Virus record (IMG/VR): IMGVR_UViG_3300042861_000443 | Coordinates: 1-35,308 of that record | Reading direction: 5' to 3' (one strand) | DNA from: a virus | DNA length: 35,308 nucleotides | Notes under the pieces: generated by a model | What the model saw: the letters and a program-made list of their open reading frames with translations, nothing else | Database searches by the model: none | What the model was told of the DNA's origin: nothing | Shown here: one piece after another, positions 21,761 through 30,412 of the stretch | How positions within the stretch are numbered: the first letter of the stretch is position 1 | Layout of the letters: each line of letters starts with the position of its first letter | Translations under genes and position numbers: made by a program

Positions 21761-22227
21761 TATGCTAATGGGATTATTTTTTTATCAACTATTGTAATTT
21801 CCATTTCGCTGTATTTCTTTAGCAAAAACATCAATTCTTTAAACGCTAACCTGCTTTCTGAAATCCAATCCTTAGATTGATTTTTGCCTACCAAAATACA
21901 ACCCTTGCTATCTTTAGGACCATTGCCGGGATGAATTAAAATGTATTTATAATCTTTTACATTCAATAAATGTGGTGTGTTTATTTTAAATCCTGGTGAA
22001 TACCTAAACTCCATTTCATACGTTCCGCTTGGTATTGCAGTTTCTCCAAATACTTTTGCTTCTCCCTTATCGTCTAAATCGCCATCTCTATTCCAATCTC
22101 TGCAAGTATCTTCCAAAGTATAGCAAATAAATTTAGGATAAATAACTTGCAAATCTTTGTAGTAAAGTTTACCAATTGTTGATTTGTCAGTGTAAACTTC
22201 TCTCTCTAAAATTAGGCTTATTTTCAT
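21760..22227 (-). CDS. DUF5675 protein, endolysin candidate (155 aa)
   Basis: The segments TLEDTCRDWNRDGDLDD, ETAIPSGTYEMEFRYSPGF, then LLNVKDYKYILIHPGNGPKD and SKGCILVGKN fit DUF5675. The conserved IHPGN...KGC pattern near residues 97-110 resembles the catalytic His and Cys of L,D-transpeptidase (YkuD) folds. The family often sits in phage lysis regions of Bacteroidota. No other lysozyme, amidase or peptidase was found in the window, so this is the best candidate for the cell-wall enzyme. No signal peptide. Overlaps the previous gene by 4 nt. Confidence 0.75.
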   Translation of the reverse strand: MKISLILEREVYTDKSTIGKLYYKDLQVIYPKFICYTLEDTCRDWNRDGDLDDKGEAKVFGETAIPSGTYEMEFRYSPGFKINTPHLLNVKDYKYILIHPGNGPKDSKGCILVGKNQSKDWISESRLAFKELMFLLKKYSEMEITIVDKKIIPLA

Positions 22228-22454
22228 AAATTAGTTTTTGCATTCATTTGTTTTGCCTCTTCCTCCAACATCCTCAAATTTGCCTCACTCTCTGTTATCA
22301 CTTCAAATAATTCATCGTAAGAAATATTTTTTGTAACTCCATTTAATATTAGCTTTGCTTCCCTCTTTTCGGGATAGTTGGCAATTACTCTATAAGTTCC
22401 GTTTTTGTAGATTGCCTGTGGCCCTTGTGTGTAGTTTCTTGGTTCAATTTTCAT
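22224..22454 (-). CDS. Hypothetical small protein in the lysis cluster (76 aa)
   Basis: Not recognised. The N-terminal half is beta-rich (YKNGTYRVIANYPEKREAKLIL), the C-terminal half a charged helix (DELFEVITESEANLRMLEEEAK). No signal or membrane segment. Both ends overlap neighbours by 4 nt, so it is translated within the coupled lysis operon. Confidence 0.6.
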   Translation of the reverse strand: MKIEPRNYTQGPQAIYKNGTYRVIANYPEKREAKLILNGVTKNISYDELFEVITESEANLRMLEEEAKQMNAKTNL

Positions 22455-22816
22455 AGTTGTTTTGTTAATTGTTTTATTGTTAATTTCATTTCTTCATGTT
22501 CGTCTTGAATTTTTTCAAAGTGTTGCATAATCGGCTCCATCCTTTTGATAGCATTTTTCGTGTCGCTAATAAACCCGGCATCATTGTGTAATTTTTGTGT
22601 AACAACTGCTTTAAACTCTGCAAAATCTTTGATTAGTTGGTCAATCTTGTAAGTGTTAAACGCTTCCAACTCCTTAACTTTATCGTGAATTATTAATCCA
22701 TTTTGTTCAAGTTTTTCAACCCTCCTAATTATGATGTCGTAAATTATTTTTACTAAGCCAAAAGTAACTCCTAAAATTAAGGTAACAATACCAAATGCTA
22801 TTGAGGATGTAATCAT
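22451..22816 (-). CDS. Single-TM coiled-coil membrane protein (121 aa)
   Basis: An N-terminal transmembrane segment (IAFGIVTLILGVTFGLVKIIYDI, about residues 6-28) is followed by a long coiled coil to the end (RVEKLEQNGLIIHDKVKELEAFN, DEHEEMKLTIKQLTKQL). The layout resembles i-spanin-like or holin-accessory proteins, or haemolysin XhlA-type proteins. No lipoprotein partner gene is adjacent, and the u-spanin candidate lies further downstream. Confidence 0.6.
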   Translation of the reverse strand: MITSSIAFGIVTLILGVTFGLVKIIYDIIIRRVEKLEQNGLIIHDKVKELEAFNTYKIDQLIKDFAEFKAVVTQKLHNDAGFISDTKNAIKRMEPIMQHFEKIQDEHEEMKLTIKQLTKQL

Positions 22817-23202
22817 AATCTAAGAGTAAAAATGTATTTAAAATGTAATTCAAATGTAGCCCCAAATAAGGCTCTTAATAATATAAGATGTACGATTGCC
22901 TCCCTAAGACTAAAATCTTGCAAGGAAACAAAAAATAACGCTAAAAAAAGTGTGTTTAAAAATATGAATTGCATCAAGTGCCATCCATCGGTAAGAAAAA
23001 CAAACAAGGTAGAACTAAATGGATAATCTTCGCCTAACTCAGGCTTTCCATCCCGCCATTTGTTTTGCCAACTATATTCACTATTCCAAAATCTATGGCT
23101 TAACTTTGAAAATATACTTTCGTAAAAATGAAAGTTAAGTTTGTCCATCGCTGCCTTTGCAATCGCTGAAAACATTACAAGTATGTAGATGTGGCTAATC
23201 AT
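22813..23202 (-). CDS. Membrane protein (129 aa)
   Basis: Not recognised by name. Hydrophobic segments occur at about residues 2-18, 77-95 (LMQFIFLNTLFLALFFVSL) and 101-118. A hydrophilic aromatic-rich loop lies between (HRFWNSEYSWQNKW). It overlaps both neighbours and is part of the block of small membrane proteins after the fibre gene. A role in lysis or superinfection exclusion is possible. Confidence 0.6.
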   Translation of the reverse strand: MISHIYILVMFSAIAKAAMDKLNFHFYESIFSKLSHRFWNSEYSWQNKWRDGKPELGEDYPFSSTLFVFLTDGWHLMQFIFLNTLFLALFFVSLQDFSLREAIVHLILLRALFGATFELHFKYIFTLRL

Positions 23203-23365
23203 TAATTATAGCGTATAATACCATTGCAAAAAAATGTATCACTAATGCAAATGCTATTAGTAAAGCTGTAATTCCAAAGGCATCCTTAGTTATAACTAAG
23301 TTGATTGCAAATATTAACAATATCGCTATTAATATTTCCCACTGATATGTTCTCCAAGTTTTCAT
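23195..23365 (-). CDS. Small two-TM membrane protein (56 aa)
   Basis: The ATG at 23365 gives MKTWRTYQWEILIAILLIF. A TTG at 23380 would add five residues but overlaps a promoter-like box. Two transmembrane helices are predicted (EILIAILLIFAINLVI and ITALLIAFALVIHFFAMVLY), separated by a short loop, with both ends probably cytoplasmic. It is a holin candidate by size. Confidence 0.6.
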   Translation of the reverse strand: MKTWRTYQWEILIAILLIFAINLVITKDAFGITALLIAFALVIHFFAMVLYAIIND

Positions 23366-23377
23366 AGTTTTTTTTGA

Positions 23378-23406
23378 CAAATATAATTAATTAATCGAAA
23401 GTCAAA
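23378..23406 (-). promoter_or_regulatory. Candidate promoter for the lysis operon
   Basis: TATATTTG (23378-23385) fits TAnnTTTG exactly. TTTG-like CAAA on the plus strand (23403-23406) gives a 17-nt spacer. The -7 box is 12 nt before the ATG at 23365. It lies across the end of the small 55-aa gene. Confidence 0.35.
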
Positions 23407-23558
23407 ATTTCAATTTGCTTTTTTAAATCTTCCATTGTTTCAAAATCAGTATCTACAATATGTACAAGCCTTATACAACCTCCCAATTCACAATGCACAG
23501 ATATTTCATCTACTTGCTCAAAAAAATTACTTGTTACTTCTAAATTATTTATTTTCAT
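23391..23558 (-). CDS. Small acidic protein between fibre and lysis genes (55 aa)
   Basis: A short intact frame fills the gap between the fibre gene and the membrane-protein genes. It begins MKINNLEVTSNFFEQVDEIS, has a CELGGC pair and ends EDLKKQIEILTFD. The ATG lies 7 nt after the fibre stop. The composition is normal for a soluble protein (mixed strand and helix) and codon use resembles its neighbours. Function unknown; possibly a fibre chaperone by position. Confidence 0.55.
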   Translation of the reverse strand: MKINNLEVTSNFFEQVDEISVHCELGGCIRLVHIVDTDFETMEDLKKQIEILTFD

Positions 23559-23565
23559 ATCTAAA

Positions 23566-25137
23566 TTAATTAATCATTATGTATCTACAATTACCATTGT
23601 CTGAACTTGAACCTAATTGAATTGAAACTACTATGTATTGGTCTATTGTCCAATCTATATTCATTGTTGTTTCTGCTACCGCTGTAACCGCTTCTTCAAT
23701 TGAATTGGCTGTTGTTGCCGAAGTAACTATGCTTTCTGTTGCAGATTCAATAGAGATGTTTCTCATTGTAGCAAAAGAACGGGTACTTGCTATTTGTGCA
23801 GGAGTAGTAGCCAATAATATAGGTGAACCCGAAATATTTGCTACTGTGTTTACATAAACCCTTGCTGTAATCGTTCCTAAGCCACTTGTTCCTTTTATAA
23901 TTCTTGTGGTAAGCATTGGAACATCACCAACCACAAATGTATTGGCAGGTACTAACATTGCCTTACAAAATGTATTTGAGGTTGTTCCTGTTACTGCGGT
24001 TCCTAAACCTGTTGATTGAAGTGTTTTTCTTTTAGCATTCAATTGCGTTTGAATTGCAGAAGTAACGCCTTTAACATAAGATAATTCTGTTAAACTTGGC
24101 TCTGTTGCTGTGTCAAAATGAATAGGCAATCCGTTGGCATCTGACTTCAATGCCCTTGCTGCGGTTATTGCTGCAACATCGTCAATTACTTGTGCTGCGG
24201 TAAAGTATGCCAATCTATTAAGTGTGCCTGCTCCTGTTATTGCATCAACTGGCGTTCCATCTAAATTTATAACCCAACTTGCAAATGTTCCGCCTCCTGT
24301 GTGATGTTGAACGTCAACAATAAGTTGACCAGTCGTAGAGTTATAGCTCGTAACTTCACCGTGCATGTGGTTACTTGGGTCATAAACTATCAATACTTCT
24401 TGTAAAGGAATGTAAGATAAGTTAGCATCAACGGTAAATGTCTTGCTTCCATTGCCTATTAAAACACTTGATAGTGATGTGGTCTTATATCTATCCGATA
24501 ATGAATTAATAATAGGTGCTGCTGCTGTGCCTGTTACTGATATGTTTGTTCCTGCATTTACTGAGGTAACCGTTCCTGCATTACCTCCAATAGAACTGAC
24601 TGCTAATGTTGTAAGGTTGGTTAATACAATCCTATCGTTTGTCGGGTCGTAGTATCTATGGTAGTTCGCTGTGTTTTCTGCATTTCTGAATATTTCAGAA
24701 GGATAATCTTTGGCGTATAAAAAAGAATATCCTCCCGCAGTATAATTAGCACCTACTGAACCACTTTTAATTGTTACATTCCTTAAATTATCTCCAAATG
24801 TAAAACCACTTGCATCTTGCTCAAAATTATTATGGTTACAAGAAACTCCTAATACATTTGTCGTTGCCCTTGCTTGAAAAATATTCCTTACACTACCCGC
24901 CCCAAGCGTGGCAGTAACACCCTTGTAGAATATATTTGCGTTTGAATCTTTGGTGTAGACAATCGTATCATTTACCGCCTTGCTTGTTGGTACTTTTGTA
25001 TCTGTTGTGCCTAATGTAGTTTCTACATCGTCAACCCAAAATACTTGACTATCGAATGAATCTCCAAATTGTGCCTGAGTTGGAATATCTCCCGTTTCAA
25101 AAAATGTTTTTATTGTACTTCTATTTTGTTGTGCCAT
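23566..25137 (-). CDS. Tail fibre or adhesin (523 aa)
   Basis: The N-terminus STIKTFFETGDIPTQAQFGD resembles the lead segment of many fibre proteins of Bacteroidota phages and probably anchors it to the virion. The body is Thr/Ser/Ala/Asn-rich and beta-prone. A GTVTSVNAGTNISVTGTAAAPI motif at 188-209 is typical of phage fibres. Lysine is rare in the second half, and the last 110 residues (repeated TSATTANSIEEAVTAVAETT) end in a possible receptor-binding head. It is expected to bind the host surface. The lysis genes follow directly. Confidence 0.8.
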   Translation of the reverse strand: MAQQNRSTIKTFFETGDIPTQAQFGDSFDSQVFWVDDVETTLGTTDTKVPTSKAVNDTIVYTKDSNANIFYKGVTATLGAGSVRNIFQARATTNVLGVSCNHNNFEQDASGFTFGDNLRNVTIKSGSVGANYTAGGYSFLYAKDYPSEIFRNAENTANYHRYYDPTNDRIVLTNLTTLAVSSIGGNAGTVTSVNAGTNISVTGTAAAPIINSLSDRYKTTSLSSVLIGNGSKTFTVDANLSYIPLQEVLIVYDPSNHMHGEVTSYNSTTGQLIVDVQHHTGGGTFASWVINLDGTPVDAITGAGTLNRLAYFTAAQVIDDVAAITAARALKSDANGLPIHFDTATEPSLTELSYVKGVTSAIQTQLNAKRKTLQSTGLGTAVTGTTSNTFCKAMLVPANTFVVGDVPMLTTRIIKGTSGLGTITARVYVNTVANISGSPILLATTPAQIASTRSFATMRNISIESATESIVTSATTANSIEEAVTAVAETTMNIDWTIDQYIVVSIQLGSSSDNGNCRYIMIN

Positions 25138-25147
25138 ATTTATTTTT

Positions 25148-25741
25148 TTATCCTACTATAAATGTACTTTCTATTATCATAACTCCTATTCCCTCTGTGA
25201 TTGGTGGAACTGATACACACTCAAATATACCATCCGCAATCTCGTATATTGTCGGAAAGTTATCAGAAGTCCACTTGCTTGAGCAACTCCAAATAACCTC
25301 CTGCTTTAAATCGTTTTTAATTTCATTCTTTGGAACTATCGTACAAACTCTATTTGTTACGTGCATCTTTGTTTCAGTGCAAAAGATTACATAGTAATTT
25401 CTTGAACCTCTCAAAGCGTTCCAATGTGCTACATTGCCCTCATAATTTGGTATAAAAAAATCCAAACTAAAGTTATAAGCCATCAATGTTTCTTCTGCCT
25501 TAGCAAATCCTCTTCCAGTAATTGCTGCACCTCCACTAAACTCTCCATTTACAAATGGATAAACAAATATCTTATTGTCATCCCTGCCATCTACCCATAC
25601 ATTTACATTTTCAATGTCAGCAATCAATGTAGAATAATAACTCCTATGCACAAATGCAACTGACCTTACTCTGCCTAATTCAACCTCACAACTCTCGCAA
25701 TCGTGAGTAGATATTTCATTGCAATTTGATGGATAGTACAT
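25148..25741 (-). CDS. Paralogue 2 of the YYPSNC structural protein pair (197 aa)
   Basis: Clearly related to the 179-aa protein upstream: YYPSNC near the N-terminus, CESCEVELGRVR (CGGCGVELARVR in the other), the TLIAD, GSRN and NDLKQEV segments, and KWTSDNF all align. It has an extra C-terminal 20 residues (PPITEGIGVMIIESTFIVG). A strong terminator separates the two genes, so this copy should be made in smaller amounts. It could be a minor tube, terminator or baseplate variant. Two N-terminal cysteine pairs may bind a metal. Confidence 0.65.
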   Translation of the reverse strand: MYYPSNCNEISTHDCESCEVELGRVRSVAFVHRSYYSTLIADIENVNVWVDGRDDNKIFVYPFVNGEFSGGAAITGRGFAKAEETLMAYNFSLDFFIPNYEGNVAHWNALRGSRNYYVIFCTETKMHVTNRVCTIVPKNEIKNDLKQEVIWSCSSKWTSDNFPTIYEIADGIFECVSVPPITEGIGVMIIESTFIVG

Positions 25742-25751
25742 ATTAATTTAA

Positions 25752-25783
25752 TTAAAAAAAGGGGTAAATAAATACCCCTTTAA
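25752..25783 (-). terminator. Strong intrinsic terminator between the paralogues
   Basis: A perfect 9-bp stem AAAGGGGTA/TACCCCTTT with a 6-nt loop is followed by seven Ts on the minus strand, directly after the stop of the upstream paralogue. Confidence 0.85.
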
Positions 25784-25784
25784 T

Positions 25785-26324
25785 TTACGGAACATAACAA
25801 GTAAAAACATCTGGAGTATCAAACTCGTCAGAAAAATTATCTGATGTCCATTTAACTTGAACATCCCACACAACTTCTTGCTTTAAATCGTTAGCAATTG
25901 GATTGGTTGGTATAATTGTAACAGGTTCATCTGATATTCTCAAAATAGTTTCTGAAGCATAAGCAAAATGAAAATTTCTACTTCCTTTGATAGAATTGTA
26001 AAAATTTCTATTTCCTGCATAGTTTGGATCTTTAATCATAGCAGTAAACAAGTAAGCGTTTAGAGTTTCCTCTGAATCGCCATAACCTTGCCCCATTTGT
26101 GGAGCTCCGCCATCGTACTCACCTTGTGTTTCAGGTATTACAATGATTGCACCACTCGCTATTCCTGCGTTCCATACTGCTGGATTTTCAGCATCAGCAA
26201 TTAATGTTGGGTAGTATGTTTTATTGATGAAAGCTGCTCTTCTTACACGAGCTAACTCTACACCACAACCACCACAACTATGCTCTTGAATATTTTCATC
26301 GCAATTTGATGGATAATAAGCCAT
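25785..26324 (-). CDS. YYPSNC structural protein, major tail tube candidate (179 aa)
   Basis: Not assigned to a named family. N-terminal YYPSNCDENIQEHSCGGCGVELARVRRAAF contains four cysteines in a possible metal site, followed by a beta-rich body. The gene lies after the head-tail connector genes, where siphophages keep the tail terminator and major tail tube, and a strong terminator follows it, as is usual for highly expressed virion genes. The adjacent paralogue is about 40-45 percent identical by eye. An alternative is a pair of neck or decoration proteins. Confidence 0.65.
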   Translation of the reverse strand: MAYYPSNCDENIQEHSCGGCGVELARVRRAAFINKTYYPTLIADAENPAVWNAGIASGAIIVIPETQGEYDGGAPQMGQGYGDSEETLNAYLFTAMIKDPNYAGNRNFYNSIKGSRNFHFAYASETILRISDEPVTIIPTNPIANDLKQEVVWDVQVKWTSDNFSDEFDTPDVFTCYVP

Positions 26325-26333
26325 TTTTTTAAA

Positions 26334-26909
26334 TTAACATTCGCAAATAACACGACACCCTCTGCGATAGGTGGCTTTGATATTATATCGGATTGCAATC
26401 AATCCATATTCAACACCAACTCTCACCTTGGCGTTGCTTTTGATTTCATCTTTATAAATCTTGGTTGTATCTAATTCGTGTGATATCAGTTCAATTTGGC
26501 AACTATCAATCTCATTGCTCTCACACTCTGATTTTGATAATACGCTTGGAATTGCACTTATAAATATATCCTTAATTGTTTCAAGAGAAAATCCTGTTTT
26601 AATTCTATTTGTATAGGCAACTAACTTAACATCTGTAATTTCTTCAACTTTGTTTTGTTTATTGCCATAATTATTTTCTATTGTGTTGTATGTGCCTGTG
26701 GTATTTCTTGAATACCAACTAAGATTAAAGTTGTCTTTTAAAGCAACTTCAATTATTTGTCCTCCTTCAACTTTGCCAGGATAATATTCTTCACCACTAT
26801 AATACAATTCAGTTAATCCAAATGCTTTAATAGGCTGTAACGTGGATATGTCCTCCATTACTGCAAGTATTTTTGTATCTATTAAGTCAATTAAATTAGC
26901 TAAATTCAT
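26334..26909 (-). CDS. Neck or tail-completion protein (191 aa)
   Basis: Function inferred from order only: it lies between an HK97 gp10-like protein and the tail tube candidate, where tail terminator proteins are found. The N-terminus NLANLIDLIDTKILAVMEDI is helical, the rest is beta-rich, and the C-terminus CRVICEC has clustered cysteines. Start and upstream stop overlap by 4 nt. Confidence 0.6.
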   Translation of the reverse strand: MNLANLIDLIDTKILAVMEDISTLQPIKAFGLTELYYSGEEYYPGKVEGGQIIEVALKDNFNLSWYSRNTTGTYNTIENNYGNKQNKVEEITDVKLVAYTNRIKTGFSLETIKDIFISAIPSVLSKSECESNEIDSCQIELISHELDTTKIYKDEIKSNAKVRVGVEYGLIAIRYNIKATYRRGCRVICEC

Positions 26910-27346
26910 TGCATTATTAATTTAGTTTCTTCGTTTGCTACTATCTGAGCAATGTCTTGTTCTTTGATTGTCAAATCCCAAATTTTACCATACTTTTCTT
27001 CCATCCAAGTAGCTTTGTCAAATGACAATGGAGTAGAAAAAGAGATGTTATAAGATGTTTGTGTGCCGCCTAAAACATAGCTATTTTCTAACTGCCTTGT
27101 TAGTGAAATTACTACATCTGAATCCGCTGTTCTATTGTATTTTTTTTGTCTTAACTTTAAATAAGAATTAGAGTAAACACCTATCTGACTATCTTTTGAA
27201 TTTTTGCCATCAACGTGAATCCTTTTTCTCATTTCAGGCATTAAGGCAGTTGCTACCGCCCTCGATACCGTTTGAGGATTTGCAAGTTGTTCAAACTTGC
27301 CCAAAATTTCGCCAATTACAGAAGTAAGATTTGATGTTATTTCCAT
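26906..27346 (-). CDS. HK97 gp10-like neck protein (146 aa)
   Basis: A small protein with an N-terminal helix (VIGEILGKFEQLANPQTVSRAVATALMPEMRKRIHVDG) that resembles gp10/gp22-type head-tail joining proteins. YLKLRQKKYNRTADSDVVISLTRQLENSY follows. The ATG immediately follows the stop of the upstream connector gene. The family call is by pattern and position. Confidence 0.6.
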   Translation of the reverse strand: MEITSNLTSVIGEILGKFEQLANPQTVSRAVATALMPEMRKRIHVDGKNSKDSQIGVYSNSYLKLRQKKYNRTADSDVVISLTRQLENSYVLGGTQTSYNISFSTPLSFDKATWMEEKYGKIWDLTIKEQDIAQIVANEETKLIMQ

Positions 27347-28363
27347 TTATGGTAGTTGTGGAAAAAATTGAATTTGGTTATCACATTGTAAGCACCCATC
27401 ACAATCGAATTGTAAGCCACTTAAAGCATTTTTAAACGCTTCTTCGTATCTCGTTTGATACAATGCTTGTAATTCTGTTGCTTCCTCCTTTAAAACGGTT
27501 GTCATAAAGTTTACCCTTTCAGAATATTGCCTTTCAACCATAAATTCAACACCCAACAAATACCAAAATGCTTCTGCAAATAAAAGTTTATTGTTACAAG
27601 CCGCTGCATCAAATGAACATCCAACCGTAATTACTGCTTGTAAACCTACAATTAAATTGTTGTAAGTTAATGTGCCACTTACCTTGTCATCTGTGCTTAC
27701 AAATCCATTTATCTGCCCACATTCTGAACTATAACAATAATCACAAGCCTCTGCATAAAGTCCATTGGAATCATTGCTCAAATAACTTAGTGAATTAGCA
27801 ACTTGCCTAAATCCTATTCCTAATTGTGCAACATCAAATGTCTTGTTGATTGGAACATTATTCCATCCCGTAGTCATTGCAGTAACATCAATTGTTTTTG
27901 TAAATAAAACTTCTTTTGTCAAGTAGTTAAAGAAAACAATATTTTGAGTTGTTTCTGCTGTTCCTCCAACCTTGTAATATCTTACAGATTGAATTGATAT
28001 ATTTTGAAAAGGGCTTAACCTCCAATTTTCTGTATTGCTCCAACTTAAATTAATTAAAATCCCTTTAAACAAAGAATCTGCAACAATTGAAGTATTATTT
28101 ATATCGGATATGTCAACCGTTCTTATTACTCTCCTTAGCTTATACCTTGTAGATAAATAAGAAATAATATTATTTTTTATCGCTGCTTCTGCCCTTTCAT
28201 TTACATTATCCCAAACACCTAAATAAGTGCCTTGTTCACTATTCGCAACATCCTCAAATGCTTTTAGTGAAATACCGGGTAGGCTATTCAAAGAATAAAC
28301 ACTACCCGGAGTTTCAGTAACTGAGCATCCTTTTAGATTTATTAAACCATCAAAGCAGCTCAT
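27347..28363 (-). CDS. Structural protein after the capsid, connector candidate (338 aa)
   Basis: Not recognised. It follows the major capsid gene by 5 nt. It is beta-rich with a helical region near the C-terminus (EATELQALYQTRYEEAFKNAL), then a Cys cluster, FDCDGCLQCDNQ, near residues 323-330, a possible metal site. The mid part includes YCYSSECGQ. A head-completion or adaptor role fits its location. No enzymatic motif. Confidence 0.6.
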   Translation of the reverse strand: MSCFDGLINLKGCSVTETPGSVYSLNSLPGISLKAFEDVANSEQGTYLGVWDNVNERAEAAIKNNIISYLSTRYKLRRVIRTVDISDINNTSIVADSLFKGILINLSWSNTENWRLSPFQNISIQSVRYYKVGGTAETTQNIVFFNYLTKEVLFTKTIDVTAMTTGWNNVPINKTFDVAQLGIGFRQVANSLSYLSNDSNGLYAEACDYCYSSECGQINGFVSTDDKVSGTLTYNNLIVGLQAVITVGCSFDAAACNNKLLFAEAFWYLLGVEFMVERQYSERVNFMTTVLKEEATELQALYQTRYEEAFKNALSGLQFDCDGCLQCDNQIQFFPQLP

Positions 28364-28368
28364 AGAGA

Positions 28369-29481
28369 TTAAGAATTAGCTGCTGTGTAACGTAATGCAC
28401 CATTGTTACCAGTTAATCTGTCTGACGCTTGGAAAGCATTTGAAGGCACTTGCCATAAAGCAAATCTCTTAGACATAATTAATGAATAACCTGCATCAAG
28501 TGTTACTGTTTCGTAACCAACTGTTGATTCTTGTGGGCAATCCAATTCTTTCAATTGAAAGTCAATGTACATTAATGGAAGAATACCATCAGCACCCGGC
28601 ATATTTAATGGAATAGCCATATTCCAGAATGTTGAAGTACCTAATTTCTTAGCTCTAAAACCTCTGTATCTATCTAATTCAACCATACCAAATGTACCCG
28701 GCATAAATACACCAAATTGATTTGTTCCAAAAGATGAAGCTGCATTGATGTCGTGGTAGTAATCAAATTGATTAGCACCTGCACCATTGTTTAATGGAGA
28801 GTATTGAGTTAATGCAGGAATTTTTGATTGAATCATTGCTGCATTTATCAAACCACTACCAACAACAATTGGAGTTCCTTGTCCTTCATTGAAAGCGTAA
28901 TCATTCAACAATTTAGTGTAACCTTCTGTGAAAAGATTAACTGTTGAATCGTCATTAAAGTTTACTGATACCGCAGTATTGTTTCCTGTTACAGCGTTTG
29001 TACCCCAAACTACTTGACCTAACAATGTTTGGTCAATTTTGCTTACAAATCCATTCATTGCGGCCATTAATCCAGCTAAGTGTTCTTCCATAAATGGAGT
29101 TGGTGCTGAACCAATTGCTACTGAACGAGATGCTTCATCACAATATTTTGCAATTGTGGAATCGTTAAAATGCAATCCAAATTTAACTATTGAAGTTGTA
29201 TCAATTGTTATTTCTGAATATGCTTGAACCAAGTCAATATCACAATTGTCAGCAGTTGCCATTTGAGAAGGTACTGTTCTGTTGTAGTATTTTAATCTCA
29301 AATCTTTGATGTGTCCAGCAGTATTTGCTAAACTAAGTGAATCTTGAATTGGTGTTGCGTTTGCTCCTTTCTCAAGGTTTGCTTTTAGAAAACCTGATGG
29401 AGTTATTTTGTGTTCTGGTGCGTTTTCTCCTATGATGAATTTCATGTGTTGGAGTACCGCTGGGCAATAACCTAAAGCCAT
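28369..29481 (-). CDS. Major capsid protein (370 aa)
   Basis: Length, position after the scaffold-like gene and composition fit an HK97-fold major capsid protein. Typical stretches include the helix around YCDEASRSVAIGSAPTPFMEEHLAGL, the NDYAFNEGQGTPIVVGSGL segment and the C-terminal LDAGYSLIMSKRFALWQVPSNAF. Few lysines in the core and no signal peptide. No N-terminal cleavage domain, so maturation would rely on the separate scaffold. There is no clear terminator after it. Confidence 0.8.
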   Translation of the reverse strand: MALGYCPAVLQHMKFIIGENAPEHKITPSGFLKANLEKGANATPIQDSLSLANTAGHIKDLRLKYYNRTVPSQMATADNCDIDLVQAYSEITIDTTSIVKFGLHFNDSTIAKYCDEASRSVAIGSAPTPFMEEHLAGLMAAMNGFVSKIDQTLLGQVVWGTNAVTGNNTAVSVNFNDDSTVNLFTEGYTKLLNDYAFNEGQGTPIVVGSGLINAAMIQSKIPALTQYSPLNNGAGANQFDYYHDINAASSFGTNQFGVFMPGTFGMVELDRYRGFRAKKLGTSTFWNMAIPLNMPGADGILPLMYIDFQLKELDCPQESTVGYETVTLDAGYSLIMSKRFALWQVPSNAFQASDRLTGNNGALRYTAANS

Positions 29482-29498
29482 TTTGTTGTAGTATTAAA

Positions 29499-30389
29499 CT
29501 ACTCTTTGAAACCTTCTAAAGCAATATCAATTTCGCTTAGGGCCAAATTTGTAGCTGCGTTCTGTTTTGGAGGATTTTGGCCTCCGTTGTTTCGGTTAAA
29601 ACCATTGTTAGTAGGTGGATTTCCGCCACTTACTTTTAAAAATTTGTTTTCGGCCAAAGCCATTTCTGTGAGAGAATCGAAGGAAATTTCTTTCCCTGCG
29701 TCAAAGATAAGTAAATCTTCGTTATCTTTTGAAACAAGTTTTAATTTTCCTTCAATATTTTTTAAAACTGCATTCTTTTCAGCAAGTTTTTTATTGACAA
29801 ATTCCTTTGCAATTTTTATTTCAATCTCTTTTGCAAATTGTCCGGGTAAGTTTTTTGACCCAATAATAGAATCAATATTCATTTCTAAAAATTGATTTTC
29901 ATACCTTTGAGTAACCTCGTTTACTGCTGCAATCTTTTCATCTTCCTTTTGTTTTGCAACCTTTGAAAGTTCAGCCGCTAACTCATTTATCTTTTTTTCT
30001 AAGTCTGCTTTTTCGCCTTTGTTTCCGCTATTACTTTGCTTTTCTTTTAGTTCAGCAATCTTTTTAACGGTCTTTTCAAACTGTGAATAAGTAGATGTGT
30101 CGGCTAATACTTCGGCTTTCATTCCATCGTCAAATCCGTACTCATCAAAAAAGGCAGCAATTTTTTTATTTATTGGATCAAGTGCATTTCCGTAAAAATG
30201 TTTTTTTAACTCAGGAGAATTTTTTGCTTCTTCTTTAGTCAATACATTTTTGTTAATCTTTTCAATCAAAGAATCCGATATTTGAATTTTTGACAAATCA
30301 GATTTAGATAGTAAATCAATCAAGTCTGTGTCTTTGGTATCAATCCCTGCTTTTTCGCATAATTGAACAAAATAATCTGTTATAATCAT
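29499..30389 (-). CDS. Scaffolding-like protein (296 aa)
   Basis: A highly charged, helical protein directly before the capsid gene. A coiled coil runs at about residues 100-175 (KKIAELKEKQSNSG, EKKINELAAELSKVAKQKEDE). A Gly/Asn/Pro/Gln-rich linker at about 255-280 (GGNPPTNNGFNRNNGGQN) precedes a C-terminal helix (NLALSEIDIALEGFKE) that could bind capsid subunits. This matches internal scaffold design. The start is the ATG at 30389, since the longer frame begins at TTG. A leader AATTACTAACCAAT (30401-30414) precedes it. No protease motif was found. Confidence 0.7.
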   Translation of the reverse strand: MIITDYFVQLCEKAGIDTKDTDLIDLLSKSDLSKIQISDSLIEKINKNVLTKEEAKNSPELKKHFYGNALDPINKKIAAFFDEYGFDDGMKAEVLADTSTYSQFEKTVKKIAELKEKQSNSGNKGEKADLEKKINELAAELSKVAKQKEDEKIAAVNEVTQRYENQFLEMNIDSIIGSKNLPGQFAKEIEIKIAKEFVNKKLAEKNAVLKNIEGKLKLVSKDNEDLLIFDAGKEISFDSLTEMALAENKFLKVSGGNPPTNNGFNRNNGGQNPPKQNAATNLALSEIDIALEGFKE

Positions 30390-30412
30390 TGTTTTTTTGT
30401 ATTGGTTAGTAA

